Source: an uncultured Clostridia bacterium (GTDB taxonomy: Bacteria; Bacillota; Clostridia; Oscillospirales; Ruminococcaceae). Taken from it: a stretch of DNA of 6,368 bases. Position 1 is the stretch's first letter. Each line of letters opens with the position of its first letter. Where the stretch lies: assembly GCA_947632425.1 (NCBI GenBank), contig CANRPG010000119.1, positions 1 to 6,368 on the forward strand. Reading direction: 5' to 3'. Of this stretch, positions 1 to 5,177 are shown in pieces. The notes under the pieces are model-generated. The model was given only the letters and a program-made list of their open reading frames with translations, was not told the DNA's origin and searched no databases. The translations under genes and the position numbers were made by a program.

Positions 1-72
1 TACCGCTCTGACTGCGGCATTCATGCCCGGCGCATCTCCGCCGCTGGTAAGAACTCCTATTGCCTTTGCCAT
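1..72 (-). CDS. pfkA: 6-phosphofructokinase, N-terminal 24 codons (runs off the left edge)
   Basis: The minus strand from the ATG at 72-70 reads MAKAIGVLTSGGDAPGMN followed by AAVRAV. This is the invariant start of bacterial ATP-dependent phosphofructokinase, whose Gly-Gly-Asp loop binds the nucleotide phosphates. The enzyme converts fructose 6-phosphate to fructose 1,6-bisphosphate, the committed step of glycolysis, in the cytoplasm. Only 24 of the roughly 320 residues usual for the family are present, so nothing can be said about the rest or about ATP versus pyrophosphate use. The ATG is chosen because family members begin only a few residues before the IGVLTSGGD motif. An in-frame TTG six codons upstream exists but would add residues the family does not have. 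The gene has its own promoter and an unusual leader (separate entries). It follows the pseudokinase gene in the same direction but is separated from it by a terminator. Confidence 0.93.
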   Translation of the reverse strand, partial: MAKAIGVLTSGGDAPGMNAAVRAV

Positions 73-117
73 AGTATGCAGTCTGCGCAAACCTAACGCG
101 CAGACCTCCACCTCCTT
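73..117 (-). promoter_or_regulatory. pfkA ribosome-binding site with a hairpin between SD and start codon
   Basis: On the minus strand an excellent SD (AAGGAGGTGG, 117 to 108) lies about 36 bases before the pfkA ATG, much too far for normal initiation. The gap holds a perfect 8-bp inverted repeat, GTCTGCGC (105-98) and GCGCAGAC (88-81), with a 9-base loop. Folding it removes 25 bases from the spacing and leaves roughly 11-13 bases between SD and ATG. No ATG, GTG or TTG start lies at a normal distance after this SD. Structure-bridged initiation sites are known, for example in some phage T4 late genes. Its operation here is an inference from sequence. Confidence 0.7.
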
Positions 118-160
118 GATGATATTTATTCAAGCGCATGCCGCGCCGATATCTATATCT

Positions 161-190
161 ATGATAGCACAACACACCGCCGCTTGTCAA
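161..190 (-). promoter_or_regulatory. Probable sigma-A promoter of pfkA
   Basis: The minus strand carries a perfect -35 box TTGACA (190-185), an 18-base spacer and the -10 box TATCAT (166-161). Transcription should begin near 154, giving a leader of about 80 bases that includes the hairpin before pfkA. A short inverted repeat (GATAT, 2 bases, ATATC, 148-159) sits over the expected start point and could be an operator, but it is AT-rich and weak evidence. Confidence 0.75.
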
Positions 191-248
191 GTGATTTTGA
201 ACGTTTTATACATTTTGCCGTCATTATTTTTTTAAAAATTGCCTATAT

Positions 249-285
249 TAACAAAAGTTAAGAGCCGCACACCATGCACGGCTCT
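249..285 (-). terminator. Rho-independent terminator after the pseudokinase gene
   Basis: On the minus strand, 10 bases past the stop codon, AGAGCCG (285-279) and CGGCTCT (267-261) form a perfect 7-bp GC-rich stem with an 11-base loop. It is followed by the T-rich run TTAACTTTTGTT. The T-tract is interrupted, so termination may be incomplete, but the position directly downstream of the gene supports the call. It separates this gene from pfkA. Confidence 0.75.
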
Positions 286-294
286 CAAAAAACT

Positions 295-2145
295 TTATGC
301 ATCCATCTCGCCCGGGTCAAGCGGTCTGTCGCCAACAGGCTCAGTCTGCTCCGCAGTAGTTTCTTCTGGCTGCTGCGCCTCAGTGGTAGTCGGAGTTGTT
401 GTAGTCTCCTCTGTGGTAGTTGTCGTCGCAGGGTCGGGACCCGAAGATATGAATACCGTCAGCACTTCTTTGTTCTTGACGTTTATCTTGTCGCCCGGGG
501 TTATGCTCGTGCGCGAGACCATATCCCTCGCAAATTTGTTTGAATACTGCGTTTTCAGCTCGTATGTTATTCCTGCCTGCGTGAGTATTTCAACATACGC
601 ATCTTTGTTCATGCCGTCAAACTTAGGCACTTCTATTTCCGAAGGTCCTCTGGATATTGCCAGTTCCAGCTGCGGCATATTTGCAGGGTCAAACGCCACG
701 CCCTGTTCAATGCTCTGTGATGTGATATATCCCTTCGGGTACGCAAGATTATCATAATCATCTACCAGCACGATGGTGAACGTTTTCGCCAGATTATCCT
801 TCACGGTATCATAGCGCAGACCCACAAGCGCAGGCACAAAAGAGCCTTCGCCGAGGTTTTGCTGTGCCGCGGTCGTAGTCACCGCCTCAACGTCTGAGTT
901 CTCCGTCGGCGCGGTGGTAACATCACCGCCGGGCGCTTGCGTAACTATCGGCGTGTATGATGCAGGGTCTCTCGTAACGGGGCGCGAGGAGCTGTCGTCG
1001 CTCTCTCCGCTGCTGAGCATTATCACCAGCAGTATTATAGCCAGCACCACCAGCGATGCCGCCAGCACAACTACCGCGACTGTCTTTGCCTTTTCGTTCT
1101 CGCCGCCGTTTTCTGCCGGATCCTGCGCTTCGGGTCTCTGCACGGGAATGGTTTGTGTAGCGCCCTTTTCATGCTCTATATACTGCGGCTGACCGAACAG
1201 CTTTGTCACAAGCTCTGTAATGCTCTGTATCCTGTCCTCGCTTCTTACCGCCATGCCGCGCATTATTATACGTGATATTTCGGGCGGTATATCGGGGTTT
1301 ATCTTTATAGGCTCGATAAGGTCGTCGTTGCCTATTCTTCTGTATGCTTCTGTAGGCACGCAGCCCGTGAGTATTCTGTAAAGCACCGCAGAGATAGCAT
1401 AAACGTCCGTCCACGCTCCCTGCCATTCAAGAGAGCTGTACTGCTCGGGCGCGGCGTAACCCGAATAAAGCTCGGGCGTAAGCTCTGAATTTGAAGTTCT
1501 TATCGCACTTATGCAAAAGCCGCATATTTTAAGTTCGCCCTTTACGGTAACTATAATGTTTTCGGGCGAAATGCCGCGGTGTATAACGCCTGCGTTGTGA
1601 GCAAGGCTTAAAGTTGTAAATACCGGCGGAAACATCTTCTTTACGTGCTCCCACGAGAGCCTGCCCGAATTTGACTGTAGGAACTTCTTCAGCGAAAGCC
1701 CTTCAACATAGGGGTATACGGCATAAGTTGTGTTGTTCTGAGAGAACAGATCTATAGCCGGCTGGATATTCTGCAAATTTCTCAGCCGTGAAAGAGTTTT
1801 GTTTACCTCGGCAAATTCCGACATATACGTCTTATACTTTGCAAGGCAGTCGGGATTTACGGTAACGCTGTCGGAATTGCGGCTGCGCGTGCAGAACGTA
1901 TCGGGGAAATATTCCCTTATAACGACCTTTTCATGCGTGATGTTGTCATAGCTTATATACGATGCGCCCTCGCCGTTGTAGGTAAGCAGCCTGCCGACAA
2001 GATACCTGTTGTCAAGCGTGCTGTCAGGCGCTAAATACGGCTGTATACGCGGAACATCGCTGCCGTAGCTGCAATTGTCGCAGGTGCCGTCGGCATTCAG
2101 CTCATTCATACAGCCAAGGCACAGACCCAGTTCTTTTGCGTTCAT
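295..2145 (-). CDS. Membrane-anchored PASTA-domain pseudokinase with N-terminal zinc ribbon
   Basis: 616 residues. Order: a zinc-ribbon-like motif (C9, C12, C22, C25); a protein-kinase fold (about 47-318); a linker; one transmembrane helix (about 355-377); a Ser/Thr/Pro-rich linker (378-430); two PASTA domains (about 436-500 and 505-569); and a Thr-rich tail (573-600). The kinase lobe is recognisable by VIREYFP, HRGISPEN, GYAAPEQY and WTDVYAI, and resembles the zinc-ribbon Ser/Thr kinases of Clostridia. The catalytic residues are lost. The ATP-binding Lys is Arg77, the HRD aspartate is Gly191, the Lys two residues further is Ser193, DFG reads GFC (209-211), and the Gly-rich loop keeps only its last Gly. 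Asn196 and the APE motif remain. It is therefore probably a pseudokinase signalling by binding, with PASTA domains that in the family bind cell-wall peptides. The start is ATG with GAGAGGGGGAG seven bases upstream. Its partner is not visible. Confidence 0.88.
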   Translation of the reverse strand: MNAKELGLCLGCMNELNADGTCDNCSYGSDVPRIQPYLAPDSTLDNRYLVGRLLTYNGEGASYISYDNITHEKVVIREYFPDTFCTRSRNSDSVTVNPDCLAKYKTYMSEFAEVNKTLSRLRNLQNIQPAIDLFSQNNTTYAVYPYVEGLSLKKFLQSNSGRLSWEHVKKMFPPVFTTLSLAHNAGVIHRGISPENIIVTVKGELKICGFCISAIRTSNSELTPELYSGYAAPEQYSSLEWQGAWTDVYAISAVLYRILTGCVPTEAYRRIGNDDLIEPIKINPDIPPEISRIIMRGMAVRSEDRIQSITELVTKLFGQPQYIEHEKGATQTIPVQRPEAQDPAENGGENEKAKTVAVVVLAASLVVLAIILLVIMLSSGESDDSSSRPVTRDPASYTPIVTQAPGGDVTTAPTENSDVEAVTTTAAQQNLGEGSFVPALVGLRYDTVKDNLAKTFTIVLVDDYDNLAYPKGYITSQSIEQGVAFDPANMPQLELAISRGPSEIEVPKFDGMNKDAYVEILTQAGITYELKTQYSNKFARDMVSRTSITPGDKINVKNKEVLTVFISSGPDPATTTTTEETTTTPTTTEAQQPEETTAEQTEPVGDRPLDPGEMDA

Positions 2146-2171
2146 AGTTCTCCCCCTCTCTTACAATATAT

Positions 2172-2196
2172 TTATAATACATTCAATACATTATAA
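2172..2196 (-). repeat. AT-only dyad in the pseudokinase leader
   Basis: The arms TTATAAT (2172-2178) and ATTATAA (2190-2196) form a perfect 7-bp inverted repeat with an 11-base centre. The same stretch holds two copies of AATACATT, nine bases apart (2176-2183 and 2185-2192). It lies in the expected untranslated leader, about 27 bases before the start codon. It could be a protein-binding site or a weak RNA stem. In such AT-rich sequence chance is a real possibility. Confidence 0.35.
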
Positions 2197-2224
2197 CACG
2201 TTCAGCGCATAATGCACTTATTAT

Positions 2225-2253
2225 ATGATAACAGTATCTTTGCTCTTTGTCAA
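2225..2253 (-). promoter_or_regulatory. Probable sigma-A promoter of the pseudokinase gene
   Basis: On the minus strand a perfect TTGACA (2253-2248) is followed after exactly 17 bases by TATCAT (2230-2225). Initiation near 2218 gives a leader of about 73 bases. The site lies 65 bases past the terminator of the upstream unit, so this gene is probably transcribed on its own. The same two boxes occur at the pfkA promoter, with an 18-base spacer there. Confidence 0.78.
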
Positions 2254-2317
2254 CAGCATATTCATATTTTTAAACTTTCAGCAATCATTTGTAGCCTTTT
2301 TGTAATCATTGACACGC

Positions 2318-2348
2318 AAAAAACGCGCCTTTCGCAAAGAAAAGCGCG
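2318..2348 (-). terminator. Strong rho-independent terminator of the two-gene unit
   Basis: On the minus strand CGCGCTTTTC (2348-2339) pairs with GAAAGGCGCG (2333-2324), a 10-bp stem with one G-T wobble and a 5-base loop. It is followed at once by six T residues (2323-2318). It lies 21 bases beyond the stop codon of the gene ending at 2369. Read on the plus strand there is no T-run after the stem, so it should act only on minus-strand transcripts. Confidence 0.92.
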
Positions 2349-2368
2349 CATATGACAAAATTTTCATG

Positions 2369-3127
2369 CTAAATATCATCGGGGTAAACAAGCTCGGAAC
2401 TGTAGTACTGATACTCCATATTTGCGTTGTATGTTACGGTAAGGCGCACCGCCTGCTCGTTGCCTGCCTCGTCCTCGTAATAATACTTATAAGTATAGGT
2501 TATAAAGGCATTTTCATAGGTTATGCTGTATACATCGAGGTCAATTTCCTTTTCAACGTTTCTGTACTTTTCGTTTTTCATGACATTATCGAGGTTTATG
2601 ACCTTGTCTGCCTTCTGACCCTTGTGATTTTTCTTGCAGGTGGTAAAATCTGTATACGCAACGGTAACTATCTCGTCGCTGTCGTTGAGGCACACTGTTA
2701 CCACCCAGTTGGGGAACTTTATGCCGTCAACCTTCACGCTGTCGTCGTCCTCGACAAGGTAGTTGAACTTCATGGCGTTGTTGACCGCGCTGAATTTTGA
2801 TTCATCGAACACCTTTATATCGCTGTCGTTTCTAGCTTCCAGCATGGTCTGACCTATATACTCCGAAAGCACTTCGGCAGTCTTTTTGCCGTCGTCGGAT
2901 ACCAAAGATACTATCAAAGCTATGACTATCACTACCGCCAGCGCTGCCACAGCAAGTGTTGCTATTATCTTTATCTTAGATGACAGCGAGCCTTTCGGCT
3001 TCACAGCATCGCCCACATCGGAGCGTTTTTTCTTTTCTTTCGGCTTTTTATGCTTTATTTTCGCACCGCAGCAGGTACAAACTTCGGCATCGTCCGGCAA
3101 TACTTCTTTACACTTTTTGCAAACCAC
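2369..3127 (-). CDS. Zinc-ribbon, single-pass membrane protein of unknown function
   Basis: 252 residues. A four-cysteine zinc ribbon (C3, C6, C17, C20) is followed by a Lys-rich stretch (25-36), one hydrophobic helix (about 53-77) and an acidic, Tyr-rich domain of about 175 residues. By the positive-inside rule the ribbon should be cytoplasmic and the large domain outside the cell. Two cysteines in the outer part (146 and 164) might form a disulfide. The start is a GTG (3127-3125), chosen because ribbons of this type begin two or three residues before the first CxxC. Its SD is a run of six G preceded by four A, eight bases upstream. No enzyme motif is visible and I cannot name a family for the outer domain. 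It is the second gene of a unit behind the 93-residue protein (29-base gap). It shares the ribbon plus one-helix plan with the neighbouring pseudokinase but shows no other similarity by eye. Confidence 0.85.
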   Translation of the reverse strand: MVCKKCKEVLPDDAEVCTCCGAKIKHKKPKEKKKRSDVGDAVKPKGSLSSKIKIIATLAVAALAVVIVIALIVSLVSDDGKKTAEVLSEYIGQTMLEARNDSDIKVFDESKFSAVNNAMKFNYLVEDDDSVKVDGIKFPNWVVTVCLNDSDEIVTVAYTDFTTCKKNHKGQKADKVINLDNVMKNEKYRNVEKEIDLDVYSITYENAFITYTYKYYYEDEAGNEQAVRLTVTYNANMEYQYYSSELVYPDDI

Positions 3128-3156
3128 TTCGGCAGCCCCCCTTTTACAAAAAAATT

Positions 3157-3438
3157 CTAATAATTGCCGGCATTTTGATCTTTCTTTTCTTTAGCAAACT
3201 CAAACGCTAACTTGCCGATCTTACTATAGTGTTCCATCAGACAAGAGACCTCTTTATCAGTATAACCGACAATTTTTTCGGGTATACCCACAGGATAGTT
3301 TACCTGCATACTGTTGAAACCTTCTTCTGTGGGTGTTTCAAAGTAAATTGTTACATATTCTTTGTTGCCGTCATTTTTTACATCAGAATAAGTAATAGCT
3401 GTATCATCGTTTAAATCAATAAAAGGGTAATGTTCCAT
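3157..3438 (-). CDS. Small AT-rich protein of unknown function (93 residues)
   Basis: The start is the ATG at 3438-3436, beginning MEHYPFIDLNDD, because AAGGAG stands nine bases in front of it. A longer in-frame reading from 3468 would begin before this SD and close to the predicted transcript start, so it is unlikely. The protein is soluble and has no signal peptide or membrane helix. The first half is probably strand-rich (AITYSDVK, EYVTIYFE), the middle is VNYPVGIPEKIVGYT, and the last 30 residues look helical and charged. I do not recognise the family. GC content is about 35% over 240 bases counted, clearly below the neighbouring genes, which suggests an accessory or recently acquired gene. 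It is the first gene of a two-gene unit driven by a perfect-consensus promoter. The good SD and operon position make it likely to be translated. Confidence 0.75.
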   Translation of the reverse strand: MEHYPFIDLNDDTAITYSDVKNDGNKEYVTIYFETPTEEGFNSMQVNYPVGIPEKIVGYTDKEVSCLMEHYSKIGKLAFEFAKEKKDQNAGNY

Positions 3439-3481
3439 TCTTCTTATCTCCTTAATATCAAGCCGCAAGCTATATATAATA

Positions 3482-3510
3482 ATTATATCATACTATATAT
3501 TTTTTGTCAA
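3482..3510 (-). promoter_or_regulatory. Perfect-consensus sigma-A promoter of the two-gene unit
   Basis: On the minus strand TTGACA (3510-3505), a 17-base spacer and TATAAT (3487-3482) match the sigma-A consensus at all twelve positions with ideal spacing. TGA directly before the -10 box gives an extended -10 element. The start point should be near 3475, leaving a leader of about 37 bases. The sequence predicts strong expression unless repressed; no clear operator is seen. Confidence 0.9.
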
Positions 3511-3598
3511 ACGGCGGCGGCGAATTTAGGCGTTTAGCAACAAAATCAGCCGATATTTATTGCATTTTTCACAAACGAAATGCTTCCAAAACCATAAT

Positions 3599-3628
3599 AT
3601 GACATTTTTCTGTACGAATACATATAAT
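3599..3628 (+). promoter_or_regulatory. Probable promoter of ndoA
   Basis: ATGACA (3599-3604), an 18-base spacer and a perfect TATAAT (3623-3628) form a plausible sigma-A promoter. Initiation near 3635 would give a leader of about 114 bases. Other AT-rich -10-like boxes occur nearer the gene, for example CATAAT at 3685-3690, but lack a good -35 box. Confidence 0.6.
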
Positions 3629-3698
3629 ACAGTGTACCATTTATTTACATATCATATTTTATACTGTGAATGTTTAAATCTATACATAATGGCAATAA

Positions 3699-3731
3699 TA
3701 TCTGCAACAGGCAAAAGCCTGAATACAGATA
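3699..3731 (+). promoter_or_regulatory. Stem-loop in the ndoA leader, ending one base before the SD
   Basis: TATCTG (3699-3704) pairs with CAGATA (3726-3731). After an internal loop, CAGGC (3708-3712) pairs with GCCTG (3717-3721) around an AAAA tetraloop. The SD AAAGGAG begins at 3733, so the base of the stem touches the ribosome-binding site. No T-run follows, so it is not a terminator. A role in translation control or mRNA stability is inference. Confidence 0.5.
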
Positions 3732-3748
3732 CAAAGGAGTGAAAACAA

Positions 3749-4105
3749 ATGTCGGTACCGGTACACCGCGGCGAGATATACTATGCGGATCTCAGCCCCG
3801 TGGTAGGCTCGGAGCAGGGCGGCGTGAGACCCGTACTTATAGTGCAGAACGATATAGGCAACAGGCACAGCCCCACAGTAATAGCGGCTGCTATAACCAG
3901 CCAGCGCGACAAATCAAAGCTGCCCACGCATATTGAGGTGAACTCGGGCAGCTGCGGTCTTGCGAAAGATTCTGTTGTGCTGCTGGAGCAGATAAGAACT
4001 ATAGATAAACGCCGCCTGAAAGAACGCATGGGCGAGCTTGACAGCGCATCTATGAACAAGATAAACAGCGCGCTGCAAATAAGTTTCGGTTTGGGTCAGG
4101 GCTAA
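3749..4105 (+). CDS. ndoA: EndoA/MazF-family endoribonuclease toxin
   Basis: 118 residues, matching the Bacillus NdoA (EndoA) type almost end to end. Visible blocks include RGEIYYADLSPVVGSEQGG, VRPVLIVQNDIGNR, SPTVIAAAITSQ, KLPTHIEV, DSVVLLEQIRTIDK and NSALQISFGL. The family folds as an SH3-like beta-barrel dimer that cuts single-stranded mRNA; the Bacillus enzyme recognises UACAU. The catalytic Arg and Thr of that enzyme correspond to Arg27 and Thr50 here, so activity is likely intact. The start is the ATG at 3749, with AAAGGAG nine bases upstream. No recognisable antitoxin precedes or follows it: the upstream side is promoter and leader, and the downstream side is a terminator followed by a glycosyltransferase. 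In Bacillus the antitoxin is encoded directly upstream. The antitoxin may be elsewhere in the genome. Confidence 0.95.
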   Translation: MSVPVHRGEIYYADLSPVVGSEQGGVRPVLIVQNDIGNRHSPTVIAAAITSQRDKSKLPTHIEVNSGSCGLAKDSVVLLEQIRTIDKRRLKERMGELDSASMNKINSALQISFGLGQG

Positions 4106-4121
4106 CATACTATATCTATTC

Positions 4122-4151
4122 AATACGCTGTGGGTTCTCCTGCGGCGTATT
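4122..4151 (+). terminator. Terminator after ndoA
   Basis: AATACGCTGTGGG (4122-4134) pairs with CCTGCGGCGTATT (4139-4151) in a continuous 13-bp stem with three G-T wobbles and a TTCT tetraloop. It is followed by TGTTGTTGA, a short and interrupted T-rich run. It stands 16 bases after the ndoA stop and just before the next promoter. Termination may be partial because the T-tract is poor. Confidence 0.68.
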
Positions 4152-4156
4152 TGTTG

Positions 4157-4185
4157 TTGACTTTGCGGCGGTTTTGTGATAATAT
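4157..4185 (+). promoter_or_regulatory. Probable promoter of the glycosyltransferase operon
   Basis: TTGACT (4157-4162) is followed after 17 bases by TAATAT (4180-4185), preceded by TGA. The -10 box is only a partial match, and GATAAT one frame earlier is an alternative with non-ideal spacing. Position between a terminator and a gene supports the call. The leader would be about 25 bases. Confidence 0.55.
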
Positions 4186-4217
4186 AGATGTGGTATATCT
4201 TTTTGAGAGGAAGTGAC

Positions 4218-5177
4218 ATGATGCTGAAACTGTATCTGGCAATACCATGCTACAACGAGCAGGAAGTTCTGCCCGACAGCGCCGAAAAACTGCTGCGCAA
4301 ATTCCGCACTCTTATGGACGGCGGCAAAATATCGCAAGACAGCAGGATAGTTTTTATAGACGACGGCTCTCGCGACAGCACTTGGGAGATAATAGAAAAG
4401 CTGCACGCTGCGGAAAAGATATTTGACGGCATTAAAATGTCACGCAACCGCGGTCATCAGAACGCTTTGCTTGGCGGACTTATGGCTCTGAGGGGCAGGG
4501 CAGATGCTGTAATATCTTTAGATGCCGACCTTCAGGACGACATAAACGCCATAGACCTTATGATAGAAAAATACGAGCAGGGCTGCGACATAGTTTACGG
4601 CGTGCGCTCCTCGCGTGAGAAAGACAGCTTTTTCAAGCGTTTTACAGCCGAGGGGTACTACAAAATACTTAACAAAATGGGCGCGAAGGTCATATTCAAC
4701 CACGCCGACTTCCGCCTTATGAGCGACAGGGCTCTGGAGGAGTTTTCAAAATTTCACGAGGTGAATATATTTCTGCGCGGCTTGGTGCCCATGATAGGTC
4801 TTAAAAGCGATATAGTCGAATACGAGCGCAAAGAGCGGCTGGCAGGGGAGAGCAAATACCCCTTGAAAAAAATGCTTGCGCTGGCATGGGAGGGGATAAC
4901 ATCTCTTTCTGTAAGGCCCCTGCGGTTCATAACCGTTACGGGCATATGCGCGTTTCTGGTAAGCATAGGCATGCTGATATACTTTCTGATAAGGTTTTTC
5001 ACCGGTCACACAGTGGTCGGCTGGGCAAGTCTGGCGGTATCTATATGGGCTCTTGGCGGATTGCAGCTGCTTGCAATGGGCATTCTGGGCGAATACTTAG
5101 GAAAGATATATCTTGAAACCAAACAGCGACCGCGCTTTATAGTTGAGAAGATTCTTTCAGACGAGGACGAAAAATAA
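4218..5177 (+). CDS. Polyprenyl-phosphate glycosyltransferase, family GT2 (DPM1/GtrB-like)
   Basis: 319 residues. The catalytic domain (about 1-230) shows LAIPCYNEQEVLP at the N-terminus, VFIDDGSRDST (45-55), SRNRGHQNALLGG (75-87), the metal-binding LDADLQD (101-107) and DFRLMSDRAL (164-173). Two membrane helices follow (about 236-260 and 266-291), then GEYLGKIYLETKQRP and a short acidic tail. This is the layout of GtrB and CsbB-type enzymes, which move a sugar from a nucleotide donor onto undecaprenyl phosphate at the inner face of the membrane. The lipid-linked sugar is then flipped and used for cell-surface glycosylation. The exact sugar cannot be read from sequence. The start is the ATG at 4218, with AGAGG seven bases upstream; ATG at 4221 is also possible, and the in-frame ATG at 4188 lacks an SD and lies at the predicted transcript start. 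It is the first gene of an operon whose next start codon directly abuts its stop. Confidence 0.92.
   Translation: MMLKLYLAIPCYNEQEVLPDSAEKLLRKFRTLMDGGKISQDSRIVFIDDGSRDSTWEIIEKLHAAEKIFDGIKMSRNRGHQNALLGGLMALRGRADAVISLDADLQDDINAIDLMIEKYEQGCDIVYGVRSSREKDSFFKRFTAEGYYKILNKMGAKVIFNHADFRLMSDRALEEFSKFHEVNIFLRGLVPMIGLKSDIVEYERKERLAGESKYPLKKMLALAWEGITSLSVRPLRFITVTGICAFLVSIGMLIYFLIRFFTGHTVVGWASLAVSIWALGGLQLLAMGILGEYLGKIYLETKQRPRFIVEKILSDEDEK

Larger units (their letters stand above)
3439..3748. other. Divergent intergenic region between the minus-strand unit and ndoA
   Basis: This 310-base, AT-rich stretch holds no gene I can support. It contains the minus-strand promoter at 3482-3510, the plus-strand promoter at 3599-3628 and the ndoA leader with its stem-loop. 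A 6-bp inverted repeat GCATTT/AAATGC (3562-3567 and 3578-3583) lies between the two promoters and may be chance. A 60-codon open frame (3560-3742) was examined as a possible antitoxin and rejected. Confidence 0.6.

Noticed and set aside
239..757. Long plus-strand frame opposite the end of the pseudokinase gene
   Set aside because: It is a shadow of the Thr-rich tail and PASTA codons, with Ser/Val runs that mirror the Thr codons. It has no SD and no recognisable protein pattern.
2309..2800. 163-codon plus-strand frame opposite the zinc-ribbon membrane protein gene
   Set aside because: It begins inside a terminator hairpin, lacks an SD and is antisense to a gene with a clear domain plan. Its hydrophobic look comes from the complementary codons.
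3439..3468. Longer start for the 93-residue protein, adding ten residues
   Set aside because: The earlier ATG precedes the good SD, sits almost at the predicted transcript start and has no SD of its own.
3562..3583. Inverted repeat GCATTT/AAATGC between the divergent promoters, considered as an operator
   Set aside because: Only 6 bp in AT-rich DNA, with no second copy near either promoter. Chance is the simpler explanation.
3560..3742. A 60-codon plus-strand frame ending six bases before ndoA, considered as its antitoxin
   Set aside because: It starts upstream of the best promoter, has no SD, is rich in Cys, Phe, Tyr and His, and shows no ribbon-helix-helix or other antitoxin pattern. An inner ATG at 3689 would give only 17 residues and also lacks an SD.
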